This document shows positions 1 to 12,020 of a stretch of 64,000 nucleotides of DNA, piece by piece. The stretch spans positions 706,577 through 770,576 of the forward strand of contig NZ_FOMJ01000001.1 in assembly GCF_900112605.1 (NCBI RefSeq). The letters are read 5' to 3'. A program made the translations under genes and the position numbers. The DNA is from Thiohalospira halophila DSM 15071. GTDB lineage: Bacteria > Pseudomonadota > Gammaproteobacteria > Thiohalospirales > Thiohalospiraceae. Position 1 is the first letter of the stretch; each line of letters opens with the position of its first letter. The notes beneath the pieces are model-generated. The model was given only the letters and a program-made list of their open reading frames with translations, was not told the DNA's origin and made no database searches.

Positions 1-278
1 CCATCTCGGCCTGGGAGATCGCGCTGCTGGTGGAGAAGGGGCGGCTCGCCCTCTCCATGAATACCGATGACTGGCTGGAGACGGTGGACGAGATCGAGGG
101 GATCCGCTTCGCGCCCCTGGATGCCGCGACGGCCGTGGAAGCGACCCGACTCCCGGGGGAATTCCACAAGGACCCGGCTGACCGGATGATCGTGGCACTG
201 GCCCGGCGCTTCAATGCGGTCCTGGTTACGGCGGATGAGAAGATCACCGCCTATCGATACGTCCGTACCGTCTGGTAG
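1..278 (+). CDS. PIN-domain (VapC-type) toxin, 3' part only
   Basis: The gene is cut by the window start; the reading frame is already open at base 3 with residues ISAWEIALL, which belong to the middle of a PIN domain. The C-terminal part has the pattern DPADRMIVALA followed by LVTADEKI, typical of VapC-family ribonucleases that cleave RNA and are neutralised by a VapB antitoxin. The GTG at 30 is in frame but lies inside the conserved domain, so it is not the true start. Any antitoxin would be upstream, outside the window. Whether the toxin is active cannot be judged because the N-terminal acidic residues are missing. Confidence 0.8.
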   Translation, partial: ISAWEIALLVEKGRLALSMNTDDWLETVDEIEGIRFAPLDAATAVEATRLPGEFHKDPADRMIVALARRFNAVLVTADEKITAYRYVRTVW

Positions 279-294
279 GCGGGCCGAGGCCCGC
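279..294 (+). terminator. GC hairpin directly after the PIN-domain gene
   Basis: GCGGGCC and GGCCCGC form a perfect 7-bp inverted repeat that begins one base after the toxin stop codon. There is no T-run after it, so intrinsic termination is only possible, not shown. It also lies about 90 bp downstream of the tilS stop on the other strand. Confidence 0.35.
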
Positions 295-383
295 AATCCC
301 CCATGAAGCGGGCACGGGGCGATCCGGGTTCCCCGGCCACCCCCTCACTCATTATCTTATCCCGGGCATTATCCGGGGTCGGC

Positions 384-1679
384 CTATACGCCGCCGGGGA
401 TGACCCGGGGGCGGAACGCGAGGTGCCAGCCGGTCTCCCCGGGGGCGGCGGCCGAGGTCGGGGCCACGGCAATACCGGCCAGCGCGACGGCCTCGCCCCC
501 CACCCGGATCACCGGCCAGTGGGAGCGCCACCAGGGGGCGATACCGGCGGCGCGCAGGAGCTCACTGATCCGCTGACGGCCGCCGGGACCGGGCAGGCGC
601 TCCCCCGGCACGGGCGGACCTACTGTGATGGTCCCGGTGAGCGCCGAGGCCGCTACGCCCTCCCCCATGGTCCGTTCCGCCGTGAGGCGGCCGGCGGGCA
701 GGTCCAGCGGCTCCCCCGGTTGCCACGGCCGTTCCGGCGGCGGCTCCGGTAGCGGGGGCAGCAGGAAGAGGGCACCACGGTGGCGACGAGCCTGGGCGCC
801 GGGCCAGACCACCCGGGGGTCGGCGTCGGCGCGGGCCGCGGCCACCTCGGTGAGGATGCGGTCGGTACGGTTCGCGTCCGGGACCGGCAGGCCGCGGGCG
901 GTGGCCGCGCGGTGCAGCGCCGCCCCGGCCCGTTCCCGGGGCAGGCGCAGCAGATCGGCGACCGCCAGGCCGCCCGCGGAGGTCTCCAGGGCCCGGCGAT
1001 CCGCCTCGGCGCGCTCCGCTTCGGCCTCCGCCGCGGAGGCCACCAGGCGGGCGCTGCGACCCATGGCACCCAGGGTGCCGGGGCGGCGCTGGATGAGCCG
1101 GGGCAGGATCTCGTGGCGGAGGAAGTTGCGCTCCGGGTCCGGGGCGGCGTTGGAGGGATCCTCCACCCAGGGCAGGCCGGCAGCGACCACGTGCTCCCGG
1201 AGTTCGGCGGCGGTGGCCTCCAGCAGCGGTCGGGCGAGCCAGCCGGCCCCCAGGGGGCGCACCGCCGGCATGCCGGCAAGGCCGCGGGCCCCGGCGCCGC
1301 GCAGGAGCTGGAGCAGGACCGTCTCGGCCTGGTCGTCGGCGTGGTGGCCCGTGGTCAGGACCTCGCCGGGGTGCAGGGCCGCGGTGAGCGCGGCGTAACG
1401 GGCGCGGCGGGCGGCCTCTTCCGGACTCTCCCGACCCCGGGGTCGGGCGTCCACGGTGAGTACTTCGCAGGGGACACCGAGATCGGCGGCGATGCGCCGG
1501 CAGTGGTCGGCCCAGGCGTCGGCCTCGGGCTGGAGGCCGTGGTGAACGTGGAGGGCCCGCAACGGGGCCGCCGGGGCTTCGGTGGCCAGGGCGTGGAGGA
1601 GCGCGGTGGAGTCGCCGCCACCGCTGAAGGCAACGGCGATGCCGCGGCCGGCCGGAAGCGCCTCGCGCAGCGGCCGCAC
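384..1679 (-). CDS. tilS: tRNA(Ile)-lysidine synthase TilS
   Basis: TilS modifies C34 of the CAU-anticodon tRNA-Ile to lysidine using ATP and lysine, so that the tRNA reads AUA instead of AUG. The N-terminus has the PP-loop SGGGDS (residues 19-24), followed by an HHGLQPEADAW segment and the HHADDQAETVLLQLLRG motif of the N-type ATP pyrophosphatase fold. The C-terminal half (about residues 210-431) matches the tRNA-binding and TilS_C regions in length and position. Start is GTG at 1679, only 7 bp after the accA stop, so the gene is the last of the dnaE-accA-tilS transcript. The length of 431 aa is normal for gammaproteobacteria. Confidence 0.93.
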   Translation of the reverse strand: MRPLREALPAGRGIAVAFSGGGDSTALLHALATEAPAAPLRALHVHHGLQPEADAWADHCRRIAADLGVPCEVLTVDARPRGRESPEEAARRARYAALTAALHPGEVLTTGHHADDQAETVLLQLLRGAGARGLAGMPAVRPLGAGWLARPLLEATAAELREHVVAAGLPWVEDPSNAAPDPERNFLRHEILPRLIQRRPGTLGAMGRSARLVASAAEAEAERAEADRRALETSAGGLAVADLLRLPRERAGAALHRAATARGLPVPDANRTDRILTEVAAARADADPRVVWPGAQARRHRGALFLLPPLPEPPPERPWQPGEPLDLPAGRLTAERTMGEGVAASALTGTITVGPPVPGERLPGPGGRQRISELLRAAGIAPWWRSHWPVIRVGGEAVALAGIAVAPTSAAAPGETGWHLAFRPRVIPGGV

Positions 1680-1686
1680 CGGCGGA

Positions 1687-2646
1687 TCAGCCCTCGTGGT
1701 AGCGGCCGTAGCCGGCGATGCGCTCCTGGCGCCGGTCGATGAGTTCGTCGAGGTTCATCCCCTGGAGATGGTCCAGGCTCTCGGTGAGGCTGTTGGCCAG
1801 GCGGCGGGCGGCGGCATCGTAGTCCCGGTGGGCGCCGCCCAGGGGCTCGTCGATGATGCCGTCCACCAGGCCCAGCTCCTTCAGGCGCGGGGCGGTGATA
1901 CCCAGGGCCTCGGCCGCCTCGCCGGCCTTGTCCTGGCTCTTCCAGAGGATGGAGGCACAGCCCTCGGGGGAGATCACCGAGTAGGTGGTGTACTGCATCA
2001 TCTGCACCCGGTCACCGACGCCGATGGCCAGCGCCCCGCCGGAGCCGCCCTCGCCGATGATGGTGCAGATGATGGGGGTGTTCAGCTCCGCCATGGCCTG
2101 GAGGTTGCGGGCGATGGCCTCGCTCTGGCCCCGCTCCTCGGCGTCGATGCCGGGATAGGCGCCAGGGGTGTCGATGAAGGTGAGCACCGGCAGGCGAAAG
2201 CGCTCGGCCATCTGCATCAGCCGCAGGGCCTTGCGATAGCCCTCCGGCCGCGGCATACCGAAGTTGCGCCGGACTTTGTCCTTGGTGTCCCGCCCCTTCT
2301 GCTGGCCGATGACCATCACCGGTCGGCCCTGGAGCCGACCCAGGCCGCCGACGATGGCGGGGTCGTCGGCGAAGGCGCGGTCGCCGTGGAGCTCCTCGAA
2401 GTCATCGATGATGCGCTCGATGTAGTCGAGCAGGTAGGGGCGCATGGGGTGGCGCGCCAGCTGGGCCACCTGGACCGCGCTGAGGTCGGAGAAGAGCTCC
2501 CGGGTCAGCGACTCGCTCTTGGCCTGCAGCCGGGCGATCTCGTCATTGATGTTGACCCCGGTATCGCCGCCCACGTGGCGCAGCTCTTCGATCTTCGCCT
2601 CGAGCTCCGCGATGGGCTGTTCGAAATCCAGAAAGTTCAGGTTCAT
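1687..2646 (-). CDS. accA: acetyl-CoA carboxylase carboxyltransferase subunit alpha
   Basis: AccA pairs with AccD to transfer carboxyl groups from carboxybiotin to acetyl-CoA, the first step of fatty-acid synthesis, in the cytoplasm. The protein begins [19 protein letters not shown], the standard AccA N-terminus, which fixes the start at ATG 2646 although the frame stays open upstream. The segments [24 protein letters not shown] and [11 protein letters not shown] are the conserved crotonase-fold and CoA-binding parts. Length is 319 aa, as in E. coli. It follows dnaE by 35 bp and precedes tilS by 7 bp, the usual rnhB-dnaE-accA-tilS order. Confidence 0.97.
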   Translation of the reverse strand: MNLNFLDFEQPIAELEAKIEELRHVGGDTGVNINDEIARLQAKSESLTRELFSDLSAVQVAQLARHPMRPYLLDYIERIIDDFEELHGDRAFADDPAIVGGLGRLQGRPVMVIGQQKGRDTKDKVRRNFGMPRPEGYRKALRLMQMAERFRLPVLTFIDTPGAYPGIDAEERGQSEAIARNLQAMAELNTPIICTIIGEGGSGGALAIGVGDRVQMMQYTTYSVISPEGCASILWKSQDKAGEAAEALGITAPRLKELGLVDGIIDEPLGGAHRDYDAAARRLANSLTESLDHLQGMNLDELIDRRQERIAGYGRYHEG

Positions 2647-2681
2647 ACGGGGAAACGCTCGCGCGGGACAGTCGCTGGATT

Positions 2682-6223
<3,542 letters not shown>

Positions 6224-6227
<4 letters not shown>

Positions 6228-6817
6228 GCCGCGCCCCCCTCCACCAGGCGGCGCACCGGGGCGAAGCTGCGTCGGTGGAGGGGGCACGGCCCCAGCTCCT
6301 CCAGGGCCGCGCGGTGGGCGGCGCTGGGATAGCCCTTGTGGCCGTCGAAGCCGTACCCGGGGAAGTCGACGGCGGCGGCGACCATCTCCGCATCCCGGGC
6401 CACCTTGGCCAGAATGGAGGCCGCACCGATGGCGGCGACGGAGCCATCCCCGCCCACCACCGCCTCGCCGGGGCACGGCAGGATCGGCAGGTGGCGGCCG
6501 TCCACGGCGCAGAAGGCCGGCTGCTGTTCCAGGGCGGCCACGGCGCGCTCCATGGCCAGCAGGGTGGCGCCGTGGATGTTGAGCCGGTCGATCTCCTCCA
6601 CCTCCGCCCGGCCCAGGGCCCAGACCGTGGACTCACGGATGGTCGTGGCCAGTGCCTCGCGCCGCCGGGCGGTGAGCCGCTTGGAGTCGGTGAGACCCTC
6701 CACGGGCCGCGCCGGGTCGAGGATCACGGCCGCGGCCACTACCGGTCCGGCCAGGGGGCCGCGCCCCACCTCGTCCACCCCGGCCAGGGGCCGGGGCCAG
6801 TCTGCCGCCTCGTTCAT
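6224..6817 (-). CDS. rnhB: ribonuclease HII
   Basis: RNase HII nicks RNA-DNA hybrids and misincorporated ribonucleotides in DNA. The protein shows the motif [16 protein letters not shown] near residue 12, [11 protein letters not shown], and the later [13 protein letters not shown] and [14 protein letters not shown] segments, which carry the acidic active-site set and the 5'-ribonucleotide recognition loop. Length is 197 aa, normal. Its stop overlaps the dnaE start. In most relatives lpxB lies immediately upstream on the same strand. Here lpxB is on the opposite strand and rnhB is divergent from an aminotransferase-like gene, so it probably needs its own promoter in 6818-6961. Confidence 0.95.
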
Positions 6818-6961
6818 GCTGCTCCTGAAGGTCTCGTCGATCCCGGTAAGGAAAGACCTCCACGATACCGCGACGGCTTCCGATCAGCCAGATTGCCCCC
6901 GCAATTGATCGCCGGATGGGCGGGTGCGATCATCGCCCTCACCCCGGGCGCCAGGACCGCC

Positions 6962-8068
6962 ATGCCGACCAGCCATCCCCCTGCCACCGTGATCCCGATG
7001 ATGGACCGGGCCCGCCAGTACCGGGCTCTGCGCGACCACCTGGAGCCGGCGCTGGCCGAGGCGCTGAGCGCCGGCGAATACGGCCCGGGCGCCGCCGTGG
7101 CCGCCTTCGAGGCCGAGGCCGCGCAATGGCTGGGCGTCGAGCAGGTGGTGGCCTGCGCCTCCGGCGCCGATGCCCTGCGCCTGGCCCTGCTGGCTGCCGG
7201 TATCGGGCCCGGCGACGAGGTGATCACCCCGGCCTTCGCCGCCCCGGCGGCCGCGGCGGCCATCCATCACGTCGGGGCCACGCCGGCCTTCGCCGATATC
7301 GACCCGGCAACCCTCACCCTGGAACCGGACGCGGCCAGGGCGACCCTGGGCCCGCGCACGCGCGCCCTCCTCCCCGCCCATACCTTCGGCCGGATGGCCG
7401 ACATGGAGGGCCTGGTCGCACTGGCCCGCGAACACGACCTGCTGCTGCTGGAGGATGCCACCCACGCCTTCGGCGCGCGGGCCGGCTCCACGCCGGCCGG
7501 CGGTTTCGGCCTGGCCGGCGCCCTGGACCTGGGACCGGAGAGCCCGCCGGGGGGCTTAGGCGACGGCGGCCTGGTCATCACCGGTTCCGCGGCCGTGGCC
7601 GAGCGCCTGCGCCAGCTACGCTCCGCCAAGGCCGACGAGGTGGCCGGCTGGGGCAGCCACCTGGACGAGCTGCAGGCGGTGGGCCTGCGCGTCCAGCTGG
7701 CCCGTCTGCGGGTCCACGCCGAGGCACGCCGGCGGGCTGCCCGGCTCTACCACGATCTCCTGGACGAGATCCCGGGGATCGAGCCGCTGCCCGAGGCGCC
7801 GCGCGGGGCCCATGCCCATCAGCGCTACGCCGTGCGGACCGCGGCGCGCACCACCGTCCGGGAGCGGCTGGCCGCGGCCGGGATCGCCTCGGCGGTGGAC
7901 CACGCCGTGGCACTCCACCGGCGGCCGGTCTTCGCCGATCCGGCCCCGCGCCGCCCCCTGCCGGCGGCGGAGGCCGCGGGGGACGAGGTCCTGACGCTGC
8001 CGCTCTTCCCCGAACTCACCAAGGACGAGATCCACACCATCGCCGACACCCTCCGGGAGACCCCATGA
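6962..8068 (+). CDS. DegT/DnrJ/EryC1-family aminotransferase-like protein lacking the PLP lysine
   Basis: The 368-aa protein has the whole fold of sugar aminotransferases: QYRALRDHLEPAL at the start, GADALRLALLAAGIGPGDEVITPAF, the PLP-ring aspartate in LLLEDATHAFGA (D165) and GSHLDELQAVGLRVQLARL. In the family a serine and the Schiff-base lysine occupy the segment before GGxGDGG (FSFxPxKN). Here that segment reads LDLGPESPPGG, with S194 where the lysine belongs; the codon AGC at 7541-7543 is clear. The usual Thr and Ser contacts to the cofactor are also changed. Start ATG 6962 has AGGA 5 nt upstream. Its stop overlaps lpxB (ATGA), so it is coupled to lipid A synthesis. In Acidithiobacillus a DegT aminotransferase (GnnB) next to lpxA/lpxB makes 3-amino lipid A. 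This could be a degenerated or repurposed relative, which is inference. Confidence 0.85.
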   Translation: MPTSHPPATVIPMMDRARQYRALRDHLEPALAEALSAGEYGPGAAVAAFEAEAAQWLGVEQVVACASGADALRLALLAAGIGPGDEVITPAFAAPAAAAAIHHVGATPAFADIDPATLTLEPDAARATLGPRTRALLPAHTFGRMADMEGLVALAREHDLLLLEDATHAFGARAGSTPAGGFGLAGALDLGPESPPGGLGDGGLVITGSAAVAERLRQLRSAKADEVAGWGSHLDELQAVGLRVQLARLRVHAEARRRAARLYHDLLDEIPGIEPLPEAPRGAHAHQRYAVRTAARTTVRERLAAAGIASAVDHAVALHRRPVFADPAPRRPLPAAEAAGDEVLTLPLFPELTKDEIHTIADTLRETP

Positions 8069-9216
8069 GCCAGCAGGAACCGACCATCATGGTGGTCGCC
8101 GGAGAGACCTCCGGCGACGCCCATACCGCCGAGGTGGTCCGCGCGATTCAGGAACGCCGGCCCGGGGCGAGCTTCTTCGGCGTCGGCGGCGAACGGCTCC
8201 GCGCCGCGGGCGTGGACCTGCAGGTCCACGCCGACGAGCTCTCGGTAATGGGGATCGTCGAGGTCCTGCGCCACTATCCGCGGCTACGCGGCATCCTCAA
8301 GCGCCTCCAGGGGCTGCTGGCCGAGCGCCGGCCGGACCTGCTCATCGTCACGGACCTCCCCGACTTCAATCTGCGCCTGGCTGCCACCGCACAGGCGCTG
8401 GGGATCCCGGTACTCTACTACGTCAGCCCCCAGGTCTGGGCCTGGCGGAGCAAGCGGGTGAAGGTGATCCGGGAGCGGGTGGACGCCATGGCGGTCCTCT
8501 TCCCCTTCGAGGTGCCCATCTACGAGGCGGCCGGCGTGCCAGTACGCTTTGTCGGCCACCCACTGGTCCGCGACACCCCCACCGACCGCGACCCGGTGGC
8601 CGCCCGCCACGCCCTGGGGCTGCCGGAGAGCGGGCCGGTGGTGGGGCTGCTCCCCGGCTCCCGGCGCAGCGAGATCGCCCAGCTCATGCCTCCGCTGGCC
8701 GACGCCGCTGCCCGGCTCCGGCAGAGCCACCCCGATGTCGCCTTCGTCGTCCCGGTGGCCCCCTCCATGGACCGGGAGGCCATCACCGGCCCCCTGGCCG
8801 AGGCCGGGGTGGAGGCCACGCTGGTGGACAGCTCGGCCTTCCACGACGTCATCGCCGCATCGGATGCCGTGGCCAGCGCCTCCGGAACGGCCACCCTGGA
8901 GGTCGCCCTCATGGAGACCCCGCTGGTGGTCACCTACAAGGTGGCGCCCCTCACCTACGCCATCCTGCGGCGACTGGTGAAGCTCGACCACGTCAGCCTG
9001 GTGAACATCGTCGCCGAGCGCGGCGTGGTCAAGGAATTCATTCAGGGGGAGGCCACCGGGGCCAACCTGGCCGGCGAACTGGAGCGGCTACTGGATGATG
9101 GCGAGTATGCCGAGGGGATCCGGCGCGATCTCGCCGGCCTGCGCGCCCGCCTGGGCGAGGGCGATGCCGCGTCCGGCGTGGCCGACTGGGCGCTGGAGCT
9201 GGTGGACGCCGGCTAG
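8065..9216 (+). CDS. lpxB: lipid-A-disaccharide synthase
   Basis: LpxB joins UDP-2,3-diacylglucosamine and lipid X to give the lipid A disaccharide at the inner face of the cytoplasmic membrane (GT19). The protein starts [20 protein letters not shown], and contains [37 protein letters not shown] and [12 protein letters not shown], all conserved in LpxB. Length is 383 aa. It is on the plus strand, inverted relative to lpxA, fabZ, lpxD and rnhB, which in most gammaproteobacteria run with it. Its TAG stop shares the palindrome CTAG with the lpxA stop, so the two genes meet tail to tail with a 4-bp overlap. Confidence 0.96.
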   Translation: MSQQEPTIMVVAGETSGDAHTAEVVRAIQERRPGASFFGVGGERLRAAGVDLQVHADELSVMGIVEVLRHYPRLRGILKRLQGLLAERRPDLLIVTDLPDFNLRLAATAQALGIPVLYYVSPQVWAWRSKRVKVIRERVDAMAVLFPFEVPIYEAAGVPVRFVGHPLVRDTPTDRDPVAARHALGLPESGPVVGLLPGSRRSEIAQLMPPLADAAARLRQSHPDVAFVVPVAPSMDREAITGPLAEAGVEATLVDSSAFHDVIAASDAVASASGTATLEVALMETPLVVTYKVAPLTYAILRRLVKLDHVSLVNIVAERGVVKEFIQGEATGANLAGELERLLDDGEYAEGIRRDLAGLRARLGEGDAASGVADWALELVDAG

Positions 9217-9980
9217 CGCAGGATCCCGCGCTCGCTGCCGGCGACGAAGTCGGCCAGCCGGCGCACCGCCTGATTGGGCGAGCCCTGCAGGCGGTCCAGG
9301 GCGTCGGTGGTGGTATGGCCCTGGCGGTAGAGGGTGCGGTAGGCCTCGCGCAGCGCGCGGACATCGTCCTTGTCGAAGCCGTGGCGGTTGAGCCCCTCGT
9401 TGTTGAGGCCCCGCGGCTCGGCGGGATGGCCGGCCACGCGGACGAAGGGGGGGATGTCCTTGCCCACCACCGACCCCATGCCGGTGAAGGCGTACTCCCC
9501 CAGCCGGCAGAACTGGTGGATCAGGGTGAAGCCACCGAGGATGGCGTGATCGGCGACCTCCACGTGGCCGGCCAGGGAGGCGCCATTGGCAAAGATGGTC
9601 CCGTTGCCCACCTGGCAGTCGTGGGCGATGTGGACATAGGCCATGATCCAGTTGTCGTCGCCCAGCCGGGTCACGCCGACATCCTGCACGGTGCCCCGGT
9701 TGATGGTGACCGATTCGCGGATCACGTTGCGATCGCCCATCTCCAGGCGCGTGGGCTCGCCGGCGTACTTCTTGTCCTGAGGCATCTCGCCCACGGAGGC
9801 GAACTGGAAGATCTGGTTCTCCCGCCCGATGGTGGTGGGCCCCTGGATCACGGCGTGGGGGCCGATCCAGGTATCGGCGCCGATGGTCACATCGGGGCCG
9901 ATGATGGCGAAGGGCGAGACAGTGACGCCCTCTCCCAGCTCGGCGCCGGGGTCCACCACCGCCCGGGGGTCGATGGTCAT
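9213..9980 (-). CDS. lpxA: acyl-ACP--UDP-N-acetylglucosamine O-acyltransferase
   Basis: LpxA adds a 3-hydroxyacyl chain to UDP-GlcNAc, the first step of lipid A synthesis. The protein is a left-handed beta-helix built from hexapeptide repeats, with the catalytic-histidine segment [12 protein letters not shown] and [17 protein letters not shown]. Length is 255 aa against 262 in E. coli. The start is ATG 9980 ([15 protein letters not shown]), which overlaps the fabZ stop by 4 bp; the frame is open for seven more codons upstream but these lie inside fabZ. At its 3' end the gene converges on lpxB with shared stop bases. The sequence does not show whether it prefers GlcNAc or GlcNAc3N. Confidence 0.95.
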   Translation of the reverse strand: MTIDPRAVVDPGAELGEGVTVSPFAIIGPDVTIGADTWIGPHAVIQGPTTIGRENQIFQFASVGEMPQDKKYAGEPTRLEMGDRNVIRESVTINRGTVQDVGVTRLGDDNWIMAYVHIAHDCQVGNGTIFANGASLAGHVEVADHAILGGFTLIHQFCRLGEYAFTGMGSVVGKDIPPFVRVAGHPAEPRGLNNEGLNRHGFDKDDVRALREAYRTLYRQGHTTTDALDRLQGSPNQAVRRLADFVAGSERGILR

Positions 9981-10414
9981 TCCACACCCCGTTCGGCGCA
10001 CATGAGATCCGCCGAGGCGGCGACCTGACCGTCCACGCGGGCCTCGCCGGAGAACTTCCAGACGGCGCGGGAGGAACGGACCACCTCCACCGCGAGATGG
10101 ACCTGATCCCCCGGCACCACCTGCTGCTTGAAGCGGGCATTGTCGATGCCGACCAGGAAGTAGAGGGAGCCGTCGCTGGGCCGCCGCTCGGTGCTGCGGA
10201 AGGCGAGGACGCCGGTCGCCTGGGCCAGCGCCTCGAGGATCAGGACCCCCGGCATTACCGGCCGCTGGGGGAAGTGGCCGGTAAAGAAGGGCTCGTTGTA
10301 GGTCACGTTCTTAAGGCCCAACAGGCGCTGCCCCGGCTCCAGTTCCAGTACCCGATCGATGAGCAGGAACGGGTAGCGGTGGGGAAGGTGCTCCAGCACC
10401 TGATGGATGTCCAT
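9977..10414 (-). CDS. fabZ: 3-hydroxyacyl-ACP dehydratase FabZ
   Basis: FabZ dehydrates 3-hydroxyacyl-ACP in fatty-acid elongation and so competes with LpxA and LpxD for the same substrate, which explains its place between them. The hot-dog domain shows [11 protein letters not shown], the active-site histidine in [16 protein letters not shown] and the glutamate in [11 protein letters not shown]. Start is ATG 10414 ([16 protein letters not shown]), giving 145 aa. Upstream in-frame codons overlap lpxD and include no good start. The gap to lpxD is 23 bp, and the stop overlaps the lpxA ATG. Confidence 0.96.
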   Translation of the reverse strand: MDIHQVLEHLPHRYPFLLIDRVLELEPGQRLLGLKNVTYNEPFFTGHFPQRPVMPGVLILEALAQATGVLAFRSTERRPSDGSLYFLVGIDNARFKQQVVPGDQVHLAVEVVRSSRAVWKFSGEARVDGQVAASADLMCAERGVE

Positions 10415-10437
10415 GGTCTCCAAAGGCTTTTCCTCGG

Positions 10438-11460
10438 TTACTGATTTCCCTGGCCCCGACCGCGCTCCAGGGCGCGCAGCCGTCGGGCCATGTCGTCGAG
10501 CTGACGGAAGCGCGCGGAGTGGCGGTTCCACTGATCGTTGGGCTCCGCCGGCATGCCGGAGGAATAGACCCCCGGCTCACGGATGGAGCGGCTGACCAGG
10601 GACATGCCGGTAACCGTGACCCCGTCAGCAATGGTGAGATGCCCGGCCACACCAACGCCGCCCCCGAGGGCGCAGTGGCGCCCGATCCGGGCGCTCCCGG
10701 CGATGCCGACACAGCCGGCGATGGCGGTATGGGCCCCGATGTGGACGTTGTGGGCCACCTGGATCTGGTTGTCCAGTTTGGCCCCCTCCTCGATGACCGT
10801 ATCTTCCAGGGCGCCGCGGTCCACGGTGGTATTGGCGCCGATCTCGACATCGTCACCGATGACCACGCTCCCCACCTGAGGCACCTTGAGCCACGCCTCC
10901 CCCTCCCGGGCCAGGCCGAAGCCGTCGCTCCCCACGACCACCCCGGGATGCAGGATGACCCGCTCGCCGAGGGTGACGCCGTGGAGCACGGTGACTCGCG
11001 CCACCAGCCGGGAACCGCTACCCACGCGGGTCCCGGCGCCCACGTGGCACCCGGACCCGATGACGGCACCGGAACCGATGGTGGCACCGCTCTCGATCAC
11101 GGCGTGGGGCCCGATGGCAGCGTCGTCCGCCACCCGGGCATCGGGCGCGACCACGGCAGTCGGGTGGATACCGGCAGCCAGCCGCGGTGCCGGGTCGAAG
11201 AGGGTTGCGATACGGGCGAAAGCGGCGTGGGGGTTGGCTACCTCCACCGCATCCACGGGGCTGTCGACGGCGCCGCCCTCGCCCACCAGCACGGCCCCGG
11301 CGGCGGTCGCGGCCAGGGTGTCCGCAGCGCGGTCGGTGGCGAAGCTCAGATCCGTGGGACCGGCGCTCTCCAGGGAGGCGACTCCCTCGATGGTTCGCTC
11401 GGCATTGCCGTGAAGCTGCCCCCCTACGCGTTCGGCGAGGGCACCTAGGGTCCAGGCCAT
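10438..11460 (-). CDS. lpxD: UDP-3-O-(3-hydroxyacyl)glucosamine N-acyltransferase
   Basis: LpxD adds the second 3-hydroxyacyl chain in lipid A synthesis. The N-terminal uridine-binding domain (about residues 1-100) begins [18 protein letters not shown]. Long runs of hexapeptide repeats follow, with the catalytic-histidine segment [16 protein letters not shown]. Length is 340 aa. The start at ATG 11460 leaves 4 bp after the skp stop; the open frame upstream runs into skp and is not conserved. The C-terminus has a basic, probably helical extension ([18 protein letters not shown]), as in other LpxD proteins. Confidence 0.95.
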   Translation of the reverse strand: MAWTLGALAERVGGQLHGNAERTIEGVASLESAGPTDLSFATDRAADTLAATAAGAVLVGEGGAVDSPVDAVEVANPHAAFARIATLFDPAPRLAAGIHPTAVVAPDARVADDAAIGPHAVIESGATIGSGAVIGSGCHVGAGTRVGSGSRLVARVTVLHGVTLGERVILHPGVVVGSDGFGLAREGEAWLKVPQVGSVVIGDDVEIGANTTVDRGALEDTVIEEGAKLDNQIQVAHNVHIGAHTAIAGCVGIAGSARIGRHCALGGGVGVAGHLTIADGVTVTGMSLVSRSIREPGVYSSGMPAEPNDQWNRHSARFRQLDDMARRLRALERGRGQGNQ

Positions 11461-11464
11461 GGGA

Positions 11465-12001
11465 TCAGGAGTCCTCGGCCAGGGACTTGAGGCGCTCCAG
11501 GACCCGCGGCGTGATATCCACGCTATCGGCGGCGTAGATGACGTTGTCGCCGAGCACCACGTCATAGCCCTCGTTCTTCGCCAGCTCCTCGATCACTTCG
11601 AAGATGCGCTGCTGCACCTGACCAAGCTCCTCGTTGCGACGGGCATTGACGTCCTGCTCGAAGGATTGCTGGGCGCGCGCCAGCTCCTGCTGGCCCTGGC
11701 GAACCTCGGACTCCAGGGCCTCCCGCTGGCTGGTGCTCATGAGGTCGCCCTCGCTCTCCAGGCGCTGCTGCTTCTGCTGAAGCTCTTCCTGCTTACGACC
11801 GAGCTCCTGGCGGCGGGAGCCGAATTCCTCCTGCAGCCGCTGGTTGGCGGACTGGGCCTGGGGCGCCTCCTGGAAGAGCTTGGCGATGTTGACCACGCCG
11901 ATGCGCGCAGAGGAGTCCTGCGCTGCTACCGGGCCGGCGGCGGCCATCCACAGGGCCGCCAGGGCGGCCAGCGTTATCCGAATGGACTTGCTGAGAGACA
12001 C
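11465..12001 (-). CDS. skp: OmpH/Skp family periplasmic chaperone
   Basis: Skp holds unfolded outer-membrane proteins in the periplasm on their way to BamA. The 178-aa protein has a signal peptide ending near PVAAQ (about residue 28), the RIGVVNIAKLFQEAP motif of the OmpH family and a long Gln/Glu/Arg-rich coiled-coil (about residues 50-140). The start is GTG at 12001, with an AGGAGG sequence 4 nt upstream. It sits 19 bp after bamA and 4 bp before lpxD, the conserved bamA-skp-lpxD order. Confidence 0.93.
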   Translation of the reverse strand: MSLSKSIRITLAALAALWMAAAGPVAAQDSSARIGVVNIAKLFQEAPQAQSANQRLQEEFGSRRQELGRKQEELQQKQQRLESEGDLMSTSQREALESEVRQGQQELARAQQSFEQDVNARRNEELGQVQQRIFEVIEELAKNEGYDVVLGDNVIYAADSVDITPRVLERLKSLAEDS

Positions 12002-12020
12002 GGCTCCTCCTCAAGGCACC

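Noticed and set aside
30-278. Taking GTG 30 as the start of the first gene
   Set aside because: The frame is open upstream and encodes conserved PIN-domain residues (ISAWEIALL), so the gene begins outside the window.
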